Assembly (NCBI GenBank): GCA_022548915.1 | Contig: JAKZES010000025.1 | Location: forward strand, 1-64,000 | Origin: Verrucomicrobiaceae bacterium E54 | GTDB taxonomy: Bacteria; Verrucomicrobiota; Verrucomicrobiia; Verrucomicrobiales; Akkermansiaceae | Direction: 5' to 3' | Length of the DNA: 64,000 nt | In this document: positions 1 to 9,413 of the stretch, piece after piece | Numbering within the stretch: position 1 is the stretch's first letter | Layout of the letters: each line of letters opens with the position of its first letter | Notes under the pieces: model-generated | The model's input: only the letters and a program-made list of their open reading frames with translations | Told to the model about the DNA's origin: nothing | Database searches by the model: none | Position numbers and translations under genes: made by a program

Positions 1-1
1 G

Positions 2-370
2 GGCAGCTCCGTTACCGCCGCCGGAGCAGTCGGCCGAGCGAGTCCCTCACGGGCTCGCCCGCCTGCTCCGGACGGGTGTTGGAATGGTACCAGTCTCAAT
101 GGAATGGATGCCGGGATCGTCTGGAAGGAACCCTTCCGGATCGATCTTCGTCCCCTGGCCAAGGCGGGCGAGAATGCGCTCAGGATCGAGGTCACCAACA
201 ACTGGAACAACCGTCTCGTCGGCGACGCCCGCGGCGAGGGCGAACACCGGATCACCCGGACGAATCTGGCGGGCAAGTTCAACGAGCGGTCGCCACTGCA
301 GCCCTCGGGGCTGATCGGCCCGGTCGTCTTGCAATTTCCGATCGTCATCACCAGTAGTCTCAGCGAATGA
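2..370 (+). CDS. C-terminal part of a GH106-like alpha-L-rhamnosidase (runs off the left edge)
   Basis: The frame is open from base 2 to a TGA at 368-370. From about base 93 it reads like the C-terminal sugar-binding domain of large bacterial GH106/GH2-type rhamnosidases: an NG-x-D-x-GIVWKEPFRIDL strand pair, then LRIEVTNNWNNRLVGD and a final SPLQPSGLIGPV segment. Such enzymes remove terminal L-rhamnose from pectin side chains or arabinogalactan. The catalytic part lies outside the window. The first 30 or so codons do not resemble the family in any frame, so an upstream frameshift or sequence error is possible. The stop overlaps the next start by four bases (ATGA), so the two genes are probably cotranslated. 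Confidence 0.6.
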   Translation, partial: GSSVTAAGAVGRASPSRARPPAPDGCWNGTSLNGMDAGIVWKEPFRIDLRPLAKAGENALRIEVTNNWNNRLVGDARGEGEHRITRTNLAGKFNERSPLQPSGLIGPVVLQFPIVITSSLSE

Positions 371-2775
371 AATCACGCACCTTCACCCTCCTTCTGGCCG
401 TTGCGGGCCTCGGCTTCGTTCATCCGCTCGTGGCCGCACCCCGGGGACAGGTTTCCAATCCGGACTTCACCAAGGGGGGCACGATTCCCGAGGAAGGCAA
501 AAAGGACTGGAACCTCGGTGCCACCGGGGCGCGGGGTTGGATCTACTTCAAGAACATGGAGACCACCGAGGCGCGGCAGATTTCCATCACGCAGGTCGAC
601 GCAGGGTCAGCGGCCGATGGCGTGCTGCAGGTGGGGGATGTGATTCTCGGCGTGGGCGGAAAGCCTTTCTCGCAGGATGCCCGGACCGCCTTTGGCGAGG
701 CGTTGACGCTCGCCGAGTCGGAGAAGGGGGGCGGCAAGCTGGTGGTCACCCGCTGGAGGGGGGGAGAGACCGCCGAGGTCACGATCGAGCTGCCGGTGCT
801 TGGCACCTACAGCGCGACCGCTCCCTACGACTGCCCGAAGTCCAAGAAGATCATGGACCAGGGATGCGAAGCCCTGGCCAGGCGGATGGCGGATCCGTCC
901 TACACGGGCAACCCGATCACCCGTTCGCTCAACGGAGTGGGCCTGCTCGCCAGTGGGGATCCGAAGTATCATCCGATCCTGAAGAAGGAGGCCGATTGGG
1001 CGGCGGGTTACTCGGTCGATGGAATGGCGACCTGGTATTATGGCTACGTCACGGTCTTTCTGTCGGAGTACATCATGGCGACCGGCGATGATTCGGTGCT
1101 GCCCGGGTTGCGCCGGATCGCGATGGAAGCGGCCAAGGGTCAGAGCATCGTGGGTTCGTGGGGACACAAGTTCGCCGGTCCCGACGGACGACTTCTCGGC
1201 TACGGCATGATGAACTCGCCCGGGGCGGTGCTGACCATCGGCCTGGTGCTGGCGCGCGAGGCCGGGGTCAAGGATCCCGAAGTGGCGGAGGCGATCGAAC
1301 GCAGCGCCAAGCTGCTGCGCTTCTACATCGGCAAGGGCGCGGTGCCCTACGGTGACCACGCGGCGTGGATGCAGACCCACGAGGACAACGGCAAGTGCGG
1401 CATGGCGGCCGTGCTCTTCGATCAGCTCGGGGAAAAGGACGGCGCCGAGTTTTTCTCGAAAATGAGCACTGCCTCGCACGGCAACGAGCGCGACACCGGT
1501 CACACCGGCAACTTCTTCAACATCACCTGGGCGATGCCCGGCGTGTCCCGCAGCGGCCCGCACGCGACCGGAGCGTGGATGAAGGAATTCGGCAGCTGGT
1601 ACTTCGACCTCGCCCGCAAGTGGGACGCCAGCTTCCCCCACCAGGGACCGCCGCAGCCGCGCAGGGATGCCTATGGCAACTGGGACGCCACCGGCATGTA
1701 TCTCATCGCCTACGGCATGCCCCGCAAGGCGATCCGGTTGACCGGTAGCAAGCCGTCGGTCGCGCCGAAGCTTGACGCCGAGGCCGCGCTTCAGGTCGTT
1801 CTCGACGGTCGAGGCTGGAGCAACAACGACCGCAACAGCGCCTACGATGCGCTGGGCGGCGACATGCTTTTCGAGCGGCTTCAGAGCTGGTCGCCGATCG
1901 TCCGCGAGCGGGCCGCCATGGCCCTGGCACGACGCAAGGACGCACCGGTCGAACCGATCATCCGGATGCTCGATGCCCCCGCGCTCGAGGCGCGCATCGG
2001 GGCGTGTCAGGCGCTGGAACAGCTCCGGGGAAAGGCCGCTCCCGCGGTGCCGAAGCTGCGCGAAACCCTGAAGGCCGATGACATGTGGCTGCGGGTCAAG
2101 GCCGCCGACGCTCTGGCGGCGATCGGCGAACCGGCGATGGTGGCGGTGCCCGAGTTGCTGCAGATGCTCACCCGCGGACCGACCGCTGCGGACCCTCGCG
2201 GGATGGAGCAGCGTTACCTTTCCTTCGCCCTGTTCAACAAACGCGGTGGTTTGCTGGGAAATTCGCTCGAGGGGGTCGATCGCGCCCAGTTGATGGCGGC
2301 GGTGCGGGCCGGCCTGCACAATCAGGACGGACGCGCCCGCGGCTCGTTCTCCAGCGTTTACACCAACCTTTCGTTCGAGGAGTTGAAGCCGCTGCTGCCG
2401 GCGATTCACGAGGCCATCGTCAAGCCCGCGCCGAGTGGGATCATGTTCAGCGACCAGATCCAGACCGCCGGTCTCGAGCTTTTCGCCAGGCACCGGGTCA
2501 GCGAGGGAATCGAATTGCTCGGAAGCTACGTGAAGAACCAGAAGCCCCACGCGAGCGAGAAGCGGATCGGAACGATCCTCAATCTGCTGAAAAGCTACGG
2601 TGCCCACGCCCAGCGGGCCATCCCGCTGCTGGAGGAGGCCATCCATTACTTCGAGAACGACGAGCCGGATTTTCCGAAACGCCTGAGCCTGCAGAAGGCG
2701 CAGAACACCCGGGACGCCATCGCCGAGATCAAGGCGATGACGGACAAGCCGGAGCTGATCTCGCTCGGGCTGTAG
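367..2775 (+). CDS. PDZ-DUF6288-HEAT secreted protein (802 aa)
   Basis: A Sec signal peptide (MKSRTFTLLLAVAGLGFVHP then LVAA) is followed by a PDZ domain at about residues 55-140 (DGVLQVGDVILGVGG), a large all-helical DUF6288-type region (about 150-480) and HEAT-like repeats to the end. The central region carries WYYGY, FLSEY, a GYGMMNSPG segment, VPYGDH (Asp330-His331) and GHTGNFFN, all shared with the second DUF6288 protein at 53.75-56.24 kb. No enzymatic activity is established for the family as far as I know. Its place between a GH106-like and a GH127 gene, and the helical-toroid look of the centre, suggest a carbohydrate-active or carbohydrate-binding role outside the cytoplasm. The ATGA overlap with the upstream gene supports this start. 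Confidence 0.8.
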   Translation: MKSRTFTLLLAVAGLGFVHPLVAAPRGQVSNPDFTKGGTIPEEGKKDWNLGATGARGWIYFKNMETTEARQISITQVDAGSAADGVLQVGDVILGVGGKPFSQDARTAFGEALTLAESEKGGGKLVVTRWRGGETAEVTIELPVLGTYSATAPYDCPKSKKIMDQGCEALARRMADPSYTGNPITRSLNGVGLLASGDPKYHPILKKEADWAAGYSVDGMATWYYGYVTVFLSEYIMATGDDSVLPGLRRIAMEAAKGQSIVGSWGHKFAGPDGRLLGYGMMNSPGAVLTIGLVLAREAGVKDPEVAEAIERSAKLLRFYIGKGAVPYGDHAAWMQTHEDNGKCGMAAVLFDQLGEKDGAEFFSKMSTASHGNERDTGHTGNFFNITWAMPGVSRSGPHATGAWMKEFGSWYFDLARKWDASFPHQGPPQPRRDAYGNWDATGMYLIAYGMPRKAIRLTGSKPSVAPKLDAEAALQVVLDGRGWSNNDRNSAYDALGGDMLFERLQSWSPIVRERAAMALARRKDAPVEPIIRMLDAPALEARIGACQALEQLRGKAAPAVPKLRETLKADDMWLRVKAADALAAIGEPAMVAVPELLQMLTRGPTAADPRGMEQRYLSFALFNKRGGLLGNSLEGVDRAQLMAAVRAGLHNQDGRARGSFSSVYTNLSFEELKPLLPAIHEAIVKPAPSGIMFSDQIQTAGLELFARHRVSEGIELLGSYVKNQKPHASEKRIGTILNLLKSYGAHAQRAIPLLEEAIHYFENDEPDFPKRLSLQKAQNTRDAIAEIKAMTDKPELISLGL

Positions 2776-2808
2776 TCGAAGCCCTGAACCAAGCCACGGA
2801 ACCCGGGC

Positions 2809-5373
2809 ATGGCTTCATCTCCACGCAAATCACGGCACGTCCTGCGGTCGGCCCGCAGCGTGCTCGTGGCCGGGCCTTCCAGGCCCGTGCCCAAGCCTGG
2901 TGCGATTCTCGGCGACGGGGCTGGAAGCCCCGGCCACATCCACGTCCGCCGCCCGCGTTCCGGCGGAAGGGCCGTGGTCGGCGCGACTTTCCTGATTCTA
3001 ACATCCGCGGCGGCATCCGGGGAGCCGCTTCGGCCGGCGGGCGTGGCCGACGTCAGCGTCGAGGGCGGCTTCTGGGGGCCGCGCATCGACACCAACGCCA
3101 CGGTCACACTGCCGCACAACCTCGAGTTCATCGAAAAGACCGGCCGCATGGGGGCCTTCGACCGGGCAGCGGGCAAGCCGACCGACGGCACCGACAACCC
3201 GGTGTCGGTGGTGGATTCCGACGTCCACAAGATCCTCGAAGGCGCGGCCTACACGCTGCAGGTGAGACCGGACGAGGTCGATGCCGATGAAATCGCCCGC
3301 AAGGTGGCGCGGGTGATCGCAGCCCAGGAAAAGGACGGCTTCCTTTGCCCGCGGTTGACGGTCGATGAGACCAGGGAACGCTGGGAAGACCTGCGCAAGT
3401 CGCACGTCCTCTACAGCGCCGGCCACCTGTTTGAGAGCGGGGTGGCGTGGAAGCAGGCGACGGGAAAGAACGACCTGCTCGAGGCGTCCGCTCGCTTTGC
3501 CGATCTGATCGACAAGCGCTTCGGTCCTGACGGCGTGCACGACGTGCCCGGCCATCAGGAAATCGAGATGGCGCTCATCCGTCTCCATCAGGCCACCGGA
3601 GAAAAGCGCTACCTCGACCTCTGCCGCTTCTTTCTCGATCAACGTGGGCATGTGCACGGCGGCACCGAACGAGTGAGGGGACCCAAGCCGCGCAGCGCGG
3701 ACTACAACCAGGACCGGGTGCCCTTGAAGGAAGCGACCGAGGCGGTCGGTCATGCGGTGCGAGCCACCTATACCTACGCCGCGATGGCCGATGTCGCGAG
3801 GATATGCCCCGACCACGGCTACGATCACGCGCTCGATGCTTTGTGGGAGGACGTCGTCGCCCGCAAACTCTACCTGACCGGAGCCTCGGCCTCCGCCCAG
3901 TTCTACGATGAAGGCTTCGGTGATCCCTACGTGCTGCCGAATGCCGACGCTTATGGCGAAACCTGTGGGACCATCGGCACGGCGCTGTGGGCGCACCGGA
4001 TGACGCTCCTGCGTGCCGATGCCCGCTACGCCGACATCATGGAGCGGGCCTTGTACAACGGCGTGCTGTCCGGCATTTCGATCTCCGGCGACAAGTTCTT
4101 CTACAAGAACCCGCTCGCCAGCCGGGGCGGGGTGGTCCGGCATCCGAGTTGGAACCCCGCCTGCTGCCAGTCGAACCTGGTGCGGATCATCCCGCAGGTC
4201 GGGTCGATGGCCTACGCGACGCGTGGCAACACGATCTTCGTGAACCTGTTCGTCAACGGCACCGCGAGCCTGCAACTGCCGGCCGGAGAGTTCCGCTTCC
4301 GGGTGGAAACCGAGTATCCGCATGACGGGCGCGTCCGTTTCGTTGTTGAGGAAGCGCCAGATGACTTCGTCACGCTTGCAATTCGGATTCCGGGCTGGGC
4401 ACGCGGGACGCCTGTGTCGAGCAAGCTCTATCGGTTTATCGGGGAGCCCGACACCCACAATCGGATTGCTGATGCGATGGTTGACGATGACGGCTATTTC
4501 CGCCTCATCAGGAATTGGGCGGATGGCGAAGTGTATGATCTTCCCTTGCCGATGGCGGTAAGGCGGGTGATTGCACACGAAGGAGTTCAGGCCAATCGCG
4601 GCCGGGTCGCGCTGCAGCGCGGACCGCTGGTCTATTGCGTCGAGGCGGTCGATCACGCGGGCCAGCGCACCGATGCGATCGTGCTTCCCGACGGGGCGAA
4701 ATTGAGCACCGAACAGCGTGACGATCTCCTCGGCGGCATGACGGTCGTCACCGCCGATGCGGAGATCGCGAAGGAACCGGCGTGGGGGAAGGCGGCTGAG
4801 TTGGAACCGATCAAGCTGACCGCCATCCCCTACTACGCCTGGGCCAATCGCGGCGAGGGCTACATGGATGTGTGGCTGGCACGCACGGCCGAAGCCGCCA
4901 CGCCGCTGCCTGCGGCAACTGCCGCGCATGAGGCGTCGCTTGCCGCTTCGGTTAAGTCACCGACCAAGGCGATGGAAGCCGTGCGCGACGGTCGATCCGG
5001 TCCCACTTCCGATCACCGACCCACGCCCTGCATGACCTTGCCGGACACCGGTGACGGCCCGGGCTGGATCGAGTATCGCTGGGACGAACCCCGGAAGTTG
5101 AGTCGCGCCGCGGTTTACTGGGCGGTGGATCGGCGGGCCCAGGTTTACTGGGGTCCGCGCATCCGCGGCGAGGACCTCGTGATGCCGGAGAGCTGGAAGC
5201 TCACCTACTACGATGGTAGTAAATGGATTCCGGTCGAAACGGAGGATCCCTTCACCTTGAGACTCGATCTCTTCAACGAGGTCGATTTCAAGCCGGTGGA
5301 GACCACCGCACTTCGGCTGGAAGTGGAGTTCGGCCCCGCCCCCGCCGCCGTGCAGGAATGGCGGGTCGATTGA
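2809..5373 (+). CDS. GH127 beta-L-arabinofuranosidase
   Basis: The protein is a full GH127 (former DUF1680) enzyme: an (alpha/alpha)6 barrel starting near residue 75 (VSVEGGFWGPR), then beta-sandwich domains. Family catalytic features are present with the right spacing: Glu368 as acid/base, sixteen residues before Glu384, then Cys386 and the Cys452-Cys453 pair in NPACCQSN, which in HypBA1 bind zinc and supply the thiol nucleophile. It should release L-arabinofuranose from arabinans or glycoproteins. The start is uncertain: the ATG at 2809 puts a 71-nt palindromic repeat (2867-2937) inside the coding frame between the basic N-terminus and the hydrophobic signal core (VVGATFLILTSAAASG). A later non-ATG start, or an N-terminus altered by repeat insertion, is possible. 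It follows DUF6288 by 33 bases and is probably in the same operon. Confidence 0.88.
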   Translation: MASSPRKSRHVLRSARSVLVAGPSRPVPKPGAILGDGAGSPGHIHVRRPRSGGRAVVGATFLILTSAAASGEPLRPAGVADVSVEGGFWGPRIDTNATVTLPHNLEFIEKTGRMGAFDRAAGKPTDGTDNPVSVVDSDVHKILEGAAYTLQVRPDEVDADEIARKVARVIAAQEKDGFLCPRLTVDETRERWEDLRKSHVLYSAGHLFESGVAWKQATGKNDLLEASARFADLIDKRFGPDGVHDVPGHQEIEMALIRLHQATGEKRYLDLCRFFLDQRGHVHGGTERVRGPKPRSADYNQDRVPLKEATEAVGHAVRATYTYAAMADVARICPDHGYDHALDALWEDVVARKLYLTGASASAQFYDEGFGDPYVLPNADAYGETCGTIGTALWAHRMTLLRADARYADIMERALYNGVLSGISISGDKFFYKNPLASRGGVVRHPSWNPACCQSNLVRIIPQVGSMAYATRGNTIFVNLFVNGTASLQLPAGEFRFRVETEYPHDGRVRFVVEEAPDDFVTLAIRIPGWARGTPVSSKLYRFIGEPDTHNRIADAMVDDDGYFRLIRNWADGEVYDLPLPMAVRRVIAHEGVQANRGRVALQRGPLVYCVEAVDHAGQRTDAIVLPDGAKLSTEQRDDLLGGMTVVTADAEIAKEPAWGKAAELEPIKLTAIPYYAWANRGEGYMDVWLARTAEAATPLPAATAAHEASLAASVKSPTKAMEAVRDGRSGPTSDHRPTPCMTLPDTGDGPGWIEYRWDEPRKLSRAAVYWAVDRRAQVYWGPRIRGEDLVMPESWKLTYYDGSKWIPVETEDPFTLRLDLFNEVDFKPVETTALRLEVEFGPAPAAVQEWRVD
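2867..2937. repeat. REP-like double-hairpin element, copy 1
   Basis: Outer arms GTGGCCGG (2867-2874) and CCGGCCAC (2930-2937) enclose two perfect hairpins: CGGGCCT-TCC-AGGCCCG (2871-2887) and GGGGCT-GGA-AGCCCC (2917-2931). The same design recurs at 18128-18199. This copy lies inside the frame assigned to the GH127 gene, in its signal-peptide region. Confidence 0.85.
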
Positions 5374-5504
5374 GCGGATGCCAGTGCGACGGGTCCGGCC
5401 TTCCGGACGGACCTCAAGAGGAGGGTCCTTCTTGGTCGCTGATGCGTGGTCTCTCGGTGCGCATCCGCTTAAGGGAGGGAGCTCGAATCCACTGGGCCCT
5501 TCTC

Positions 5505-8500
5505 ATGATGCCATCTTCGTTTCACAAGCTGTCCGCCGCCGTGTGGTTCGGGTTCGCTGCAGCTTCGGCAGCCGCGGCCTTGCCACAGATCGCGCAAACC
5601 GGGGAGATCGTGACGCTGCACAATGCCGGGGTCCGGTTCGAGTTCGATCTTTCGAGCGGGCAATACCGCATCCTCCGCGAGGGCGACCGCCACCCGGCAA
5701 TCTCGAAGGCGAGCCTGCGAGTCAACGATTGGTCGTCGGACGATCCGGCATTCGAGCGCCGCTACACGGTGCGAACCGCCGACGGTCCGTTCGGCGAGGA
5801 GAAGTTCCTCGAGTTGAACTGCACCGCGCCCGGCCGCCCGGAGCTGCTGTTCACGGTCGCCCTGCACGAGGGAGACTTCTTCAGCCTGGGCGGAGGCATC
5901 GTGAACACGGGAAACGAACCCGTTCAGCTCCGCGAGCTTCACGTGATGGCCGATGCGCAACTTTATCCCGGCGCGGACATGACGCGGGATTTTGCGATGA
6001 TCGACGGCTTCAGCGGTGGCGAACCACTCGAATACGGGGAAAGGTTCTACTCACCGCTGACCCGGGCCAACGCGCTCAAGTCGCGCAACAACATCCTTCT
6101 GAACTTCACCGGAGACGACCGGCGGCACGTGATGGTCATGGGCGGCCTGAGCTATCACGACTTCGAGAAGTTCGCGACCATCGCGCAAACCCGCCGGACC
6201 GAGTTGGCGGAGGGCTCGGATGGGAAACCGAGCCTGCTGTGCTACCTCGACCTGCCCCGGGAGAAATCCGACCGGGCGGAAGCGGGAGAGACGCTCGAGC
6301 TGATCGAGGGAGCGGGTTCCCGGACCTGGCACTATCACGAGTTCCGCTGCCGCGAACTGGCGACTTCGGTCGAGGAGCCGGACCGGGTCGTCGTCGAGGC
6401 GCGCGACCTGCGGACCGACCGGCCCTACACGCTGGGATTCTCGTGGTGGCGAGGTTTCCAGCACGGCGAGTATCCGGATGTCGCGCAATCGGTGATCGTC
6501 GAGTACGAACGCGATGGCCGCACCCGGCGGCTGCCGCTGGTCGAGAACCGCACCCTTCCGCGTTTCGACGGCACGAGCAAACAGGACGTCGAGCAGGTCG
6601 AGTTGCCCCTGCCGGCCGAGGCGGTGAAGTCCGGAAGCCTGCGGATCGTGGTCGAGAAGTCGGCGGCGGCGCAGGACCATGTCTATCTGGGTGAAGTCTG
6701 GCTCCGCGACGGACGCCACGAGGCGCTGCTGCCGGCTCGCCTGACCCCCGTCTCCGAGTGTCCCCGACCGCGTCGCGCCTACTCGGGGCAGTTGTTTGCC
6801 TCCGATCCGGTCGGCAAGCGCGTCGATGCCGGCCAGCGCTATGTCGCGCCGGACCGATTCTACATCGACGTCACCGGCTCCGATCCTTTCACGGCCCTGG
6901 AAAGCTACGCACTCCGGGTGCGCGAGGCCCAGCAGATCGACCTGAGCATGTATGACTTTCCGACCGTCTGCCTGTGGTATGCCGCCGACACGCGCTACGG
7001 CTCGGGGGCGGCGGACAACACCACGCTCGGCGCGGTGAACGAGATGAAGGTGATCGCCGACAGCGGCTTCCTGAAATACAGCCGGGTCGCGGTCAGGCTG
7101 GTGCCCGATTCCTACATGCCGGACAACCAGCAGGGGTGGTGGGACGACGAGCACTGGCAGCGCGACGACACCGACCGCGACACGACCCAGAACGGGCGTT
7201 ATGTCGAACCGTACGAGACCAGCGAAAAGTGGGGCAAGGCAGTCACCGAGCTCGGCGGGATCCCGCTGACCTACTTCCAGACCGCCTATCGGTCGGAGGA
7301 CTACGTTCGCCAGTTCCCCGGGCACATGCTTTTCAACAAGCGCTACGCCTGGAAAGGCGAGCCGGTCGACACCGAGGGCGAGGTCTTCACCACCTGGCAG
7401 CAGACCTGGAGGCGAAACGGCCGGGTGGTCTGGGGCTACGACTTCACCGACCCGGAGTTCCTCAGCCACATGCGGGGAGTCTATGCCAATCTCAGGAAAG
7501 GCGGGATCAAGGGCCTGATGTTCGACTACCCGGCGTCGGGCTGGGCGAAGGCCGGCGGGATGGAGGATGAGGCGTCGACCACCGCCGCCGCCTACCGCAC
7601 GATCTTCCGCCTCGCCCATGACGGCCTCGGCCCCGGGGCCTACGTGCACGAGCGCAACATGGAGCGCGGCTCGGACGTGACTCTCGGCGTGGTGGCCTCG
7701 ATGCGCACCGAGAACGACACCGACGCGCTGGATCGCGCCACCGTGACGCGCTGCGGGATGCGCTGGTACAAGAACCGGGTGGTGGTCAACCAGGACGCGG
7801 ACTCGAAGGACCTCGTCGAGTTGCAGGGGAGTCGCGACCGGGTGCGCGCGGTACTAACGATGTCGTACGTCACCACCGGGCGCCTGCTGCTCGCCAACAG
7901 CTTCTCCGAGTTCTCGCCGGAGACCTTTCACGATCTGACGCGCACCTTCCCGTACCACACGGCAGCCCGGAGCGCGCGGCCCGTGGATGCCTTCCTGTCC
8001 GGCAACCCCGCGGTGTTCGACTTCGAGGTCGATCCCGGATGGCATCAGGTGACCTTCTTCAATGCCGATCCCGATCGTCCGAAGACCGTGGGCATCGACC
8101 TGTCGGGGCCGCAGGAACGCGGGGCGCTGGGGCTTGATCCGGAAGCGGACTACTACCTTTTCGACTTCTGGAATGATCGCTTTCTCGGCCGGCAGGCGGG
8201 GGACTCGCGGATCGAACAGGAACTGCGCCCCGGGGAGGCCCGCATGATTTCGGTCCGCAGGTGCCTCGATCGACCGCAGGTCCTTTCCACCGACCGCCAC
8301 CTGATGCAGGGCTATCTCGACCTCGACAAGGTGCGCTGGGATGCGGAAAGCCGGGTGCTGTCCGGTGTCAGCAAAATCATCGGCGGCGATCCCTACCGGA
8401 TTGCGCTGGCCGCCAATGGCAAGGTGCCGGTTGCGGTCGAATGCGACCACGCCGGCGTGACCGCGGAATTGTTGCCGCCCGTCGACGGAGTCGTCGGGAT

Positions 8501-8564
8501 CCGCCTGCACGGACCGGAGAACGCGTCGGTCCGCTGGTCGGTCCGCTTCGCGCCGGAAGGCTGA
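5505..8564 (+). CDS. GH36-like (clan GH-D) secreted glycosidase
   Basis: About 1019 aa. The ATG at 5505 directly precedes a signal peptide (PSSFHKLSAAVWFGFAAA, then SAAAA). An N-terminal beta-sandwich (about 30-330) leads into a TIM-barrel region with long aromatic stretches, then a C-terminal beta domain. The strand GLMFDYPASGW resembles the nucleophile strand of GH36/GH27 alpha-galactosidases, with Asp as the presumed nucleophile; a candidate acid/base lies downstream near VVNQDADSKD. I call it GH36-like because the overall pattern fits but the K-x-D form of the nucleophile motif is altered. It lies 131 bases after GH127 and probably belongs to the same glycan cluster. No clear Shine-Dalgarno sequence is visible. 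Confidence 0.6.
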   Translation: MMPSSFHKLSAAVWFGFAAASAAAALPQIAQTGEIVTLHNAGVRFEFDLSSGQYRILREGDRHPAISKASLRVNDWSSDDPAFERRYTVRTADGPFGEEKFLELNCTAPGRPELLFTVALHEGDFFSLGGGIVNTGNEPVQLRELHVMADAQLYPGADMTRDFAMIDGFSGGEPLEYGERFYSPLTRANALKSRNNILLNFTGDDRRHVMVMGGLSYHDFEKFATIAQTRRTELAEGSDGKPSLLCYLDLPREKSDRAEAGETLELIEGAGSRTWHYHEFRCRELATSVEEPDRVVVEARDLRTDRPYTLGFSWWRGFQHGEYPDVAQSVIVEYERDGRTRRLPLVENRTLPRFDGTSKQDVEQVELPLPAEAVKSGSLRIVVEKSAAAQDHVYLGEVWLRDGRHEALLPARLTPVSECPRPRRAYSGQLFASDPVGKRVDAGQRYVAPDRFYIDVTGSDPFTALESYALRVREAQQIDLSMYDFPTVCLWYAADTRYGSGAADNTTLGAVNEMKVIADSGFLKYSRVAVRLVPDSYMPDNQQGWWDDEHWQRDDTDRDTTQNGRYVEPYETSEKWGKAVTELGGIPLTYFQTAYRSEDYVRQFPGHMLFNKRYAWKGEPVDTEGEVFTTWQQTWRRNGRVVWGYDFTDPEFLSHMRGVYANLRKGGIKGLMFDYPASGWAKAGGMEDEASTTAAAYRTIFRLAHDGLGPGAYVHERNMERGSDVTLGVVASMRTENDTDALDRATVTRCGMRWYKNRVVVNQDADSKDLVELQGSRDRVRAVLTMSYVTTGRLLLANSFSEFSPETFHDLTRTFPYHTAARSARPVDAFLSGNPAVFDFEVDPGWHQVTFFNADPDRPKTVGIDLSGPQERGALGLDPEADYYLFDFWNDRFLGRQAGDSRIEQELRPGEARMISVRRCLDRPQVLSTDRHLMQGYLDLDKVRWDAESRVLSGVSKIIGGDPYRIALAANGKVPVAVECDHAGVTAELLPPVDGVVGIRLHGPENASVRWSVRFAPEG

Positions 8565-8622
8565 GCGTCCCTCTCATGCGAGTTCCAAGAAAAAAACCTG
8601 ACGCTTCCGAGCCCGTGGAGTT

Positions 8623-8714
8623 ATTGAACCGCCAAGACGCCAAGAACGCCAAGCTCGACCGATGGAAGCTTCAAATTTCCTGCCTTCGCGACCTTGGCGT
8701 CTTGGCGGTTCAAT
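8623..8714. repeat. Perfect 22-bp inverted repeat between convergent genes
   Basis: Arm 1 (8623-8644) and arm 2 (8693-8714) are exact reverse complements built on the repeated unit CGCCAAG, separated by 48 bases. It sits between the ends of the GH36-like gene and the response regulator gene and could fold into a long stem acting as a bidirectional terminator, or be a mobile repeat. The rest of 8565-8753 shows no gene. Confidence 0.85.
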
Positions 8715-8753
8715 CATCCGGTCAAACTGTCAGGCCAATTCGACGAGATGGTA

Positions 8754-9413
8754 TCAGATGATTCTCTCGCGCAGGGCCTTGGCGACGGCACCGGTGTTGG
8801 TGGTCACGTGGAGCTTGGTGTAGACGCGTCGCAGGTGGGTCGAGACGGTGTGGGTGCTGATCTCCAGGGCCATCGCGATTTCCTTCTTCTGCAGGCCGTC
8901 GGCGAGCAGGCGCAGGATGTCCATCTCCCGCTCGGTGAGCTCGTAGTCCTCATACCCCGCCGGCAAGGGTTGCAGCCTTGGAAAGGCATCCAGCACCTTC
9001 CGGGCAACGGCCGGGCTCATCGGTGCCCCGCCTTCGACGACTTGGCGGATCGCGCTGCCGATCATGTCGATGCCGGACGACTTGAGCACATACCCCGCCG
9101 CCCCGGCGCAGACGGCCCGGAAGATCTTTTCGGCGTCGTCGAAAACGGTTAGGATCAGCACCCTTGCCTCCGGTGCCCGCTCCCGGAAGCTTTCCAAAGC
9201 CGAGATGCCGTCGAGTCCCGGGAGTTGGACGTCGAGCAGGATGACATCCGGAGCCGGGCTCGAATCGAGTGCCTCGAAGGCCGCCTCGACCGAGACGAAC
9301 GGCGCTTCGCACTGCATGTTTTCGAGGCTTTCCACGACCCGCTGCACACTGGTGGCGAACAGGGCGTTGTCTTCCACCAGCCATACGCGGATCGGATTCT
9401 CGGTCGTCTTCAT
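8754..9413 (-). CDS. NarL/FixJ-family response regulator
   Basis: 219 aa. An N-terminal receiver domain (WLVEDNALF acidic pocket, phospho-acceptor Asp61 in ILLDVQLPG, conserved Thr in LILTVFDD, Lys in VLKSSG) is joined to a LuxR-type helix-turn-helix (LTEREMDILRLLADGLQKKE, then STHTVSTHLRRVYTKL). It should be phosphorylated by the kinase encoded just upstream: the kinase stop and this start share ATGA (9410-9413), showing translational coupling. Likely targets are the neighbouring glycan genes or the divergent esterase gene; this is inference from position. Confidence 0.93.
   Translation of the reverse strand: MKTTENPIRVWLVEDNALFATSVQRVVESLENMQCEAPFVSVEAAFEALDSSPAPDVILLDVQLPGLDGISALESFRERAPEARVLILTVFDDAEKIFRAVCAGAAGYVLKSSGIDMIGSAIRQVVEGGAPMSPAVARKVLDAFPRLQPLPAGYEDYELTEREMDILRLLADGLQKKEIAMALEISTHTVSTHLRRVYTKLHVTTNTGAVAKALRERII

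Noticed and set aside
607-2646. Antisense 679-aa open frame over the first DUF6288 gene, and similar long antisense frames elsewhere (2998-4929, 6051-7649, 9758-11392, 14283-15848, 40470-43235, 48240-50000)
   Set aside because: In GC-rich coding DNA the opposite strand often stays open. The translations are rich in Arg, His and Gly without domain motifs, while the sense frames have signal peptides and family motifs.
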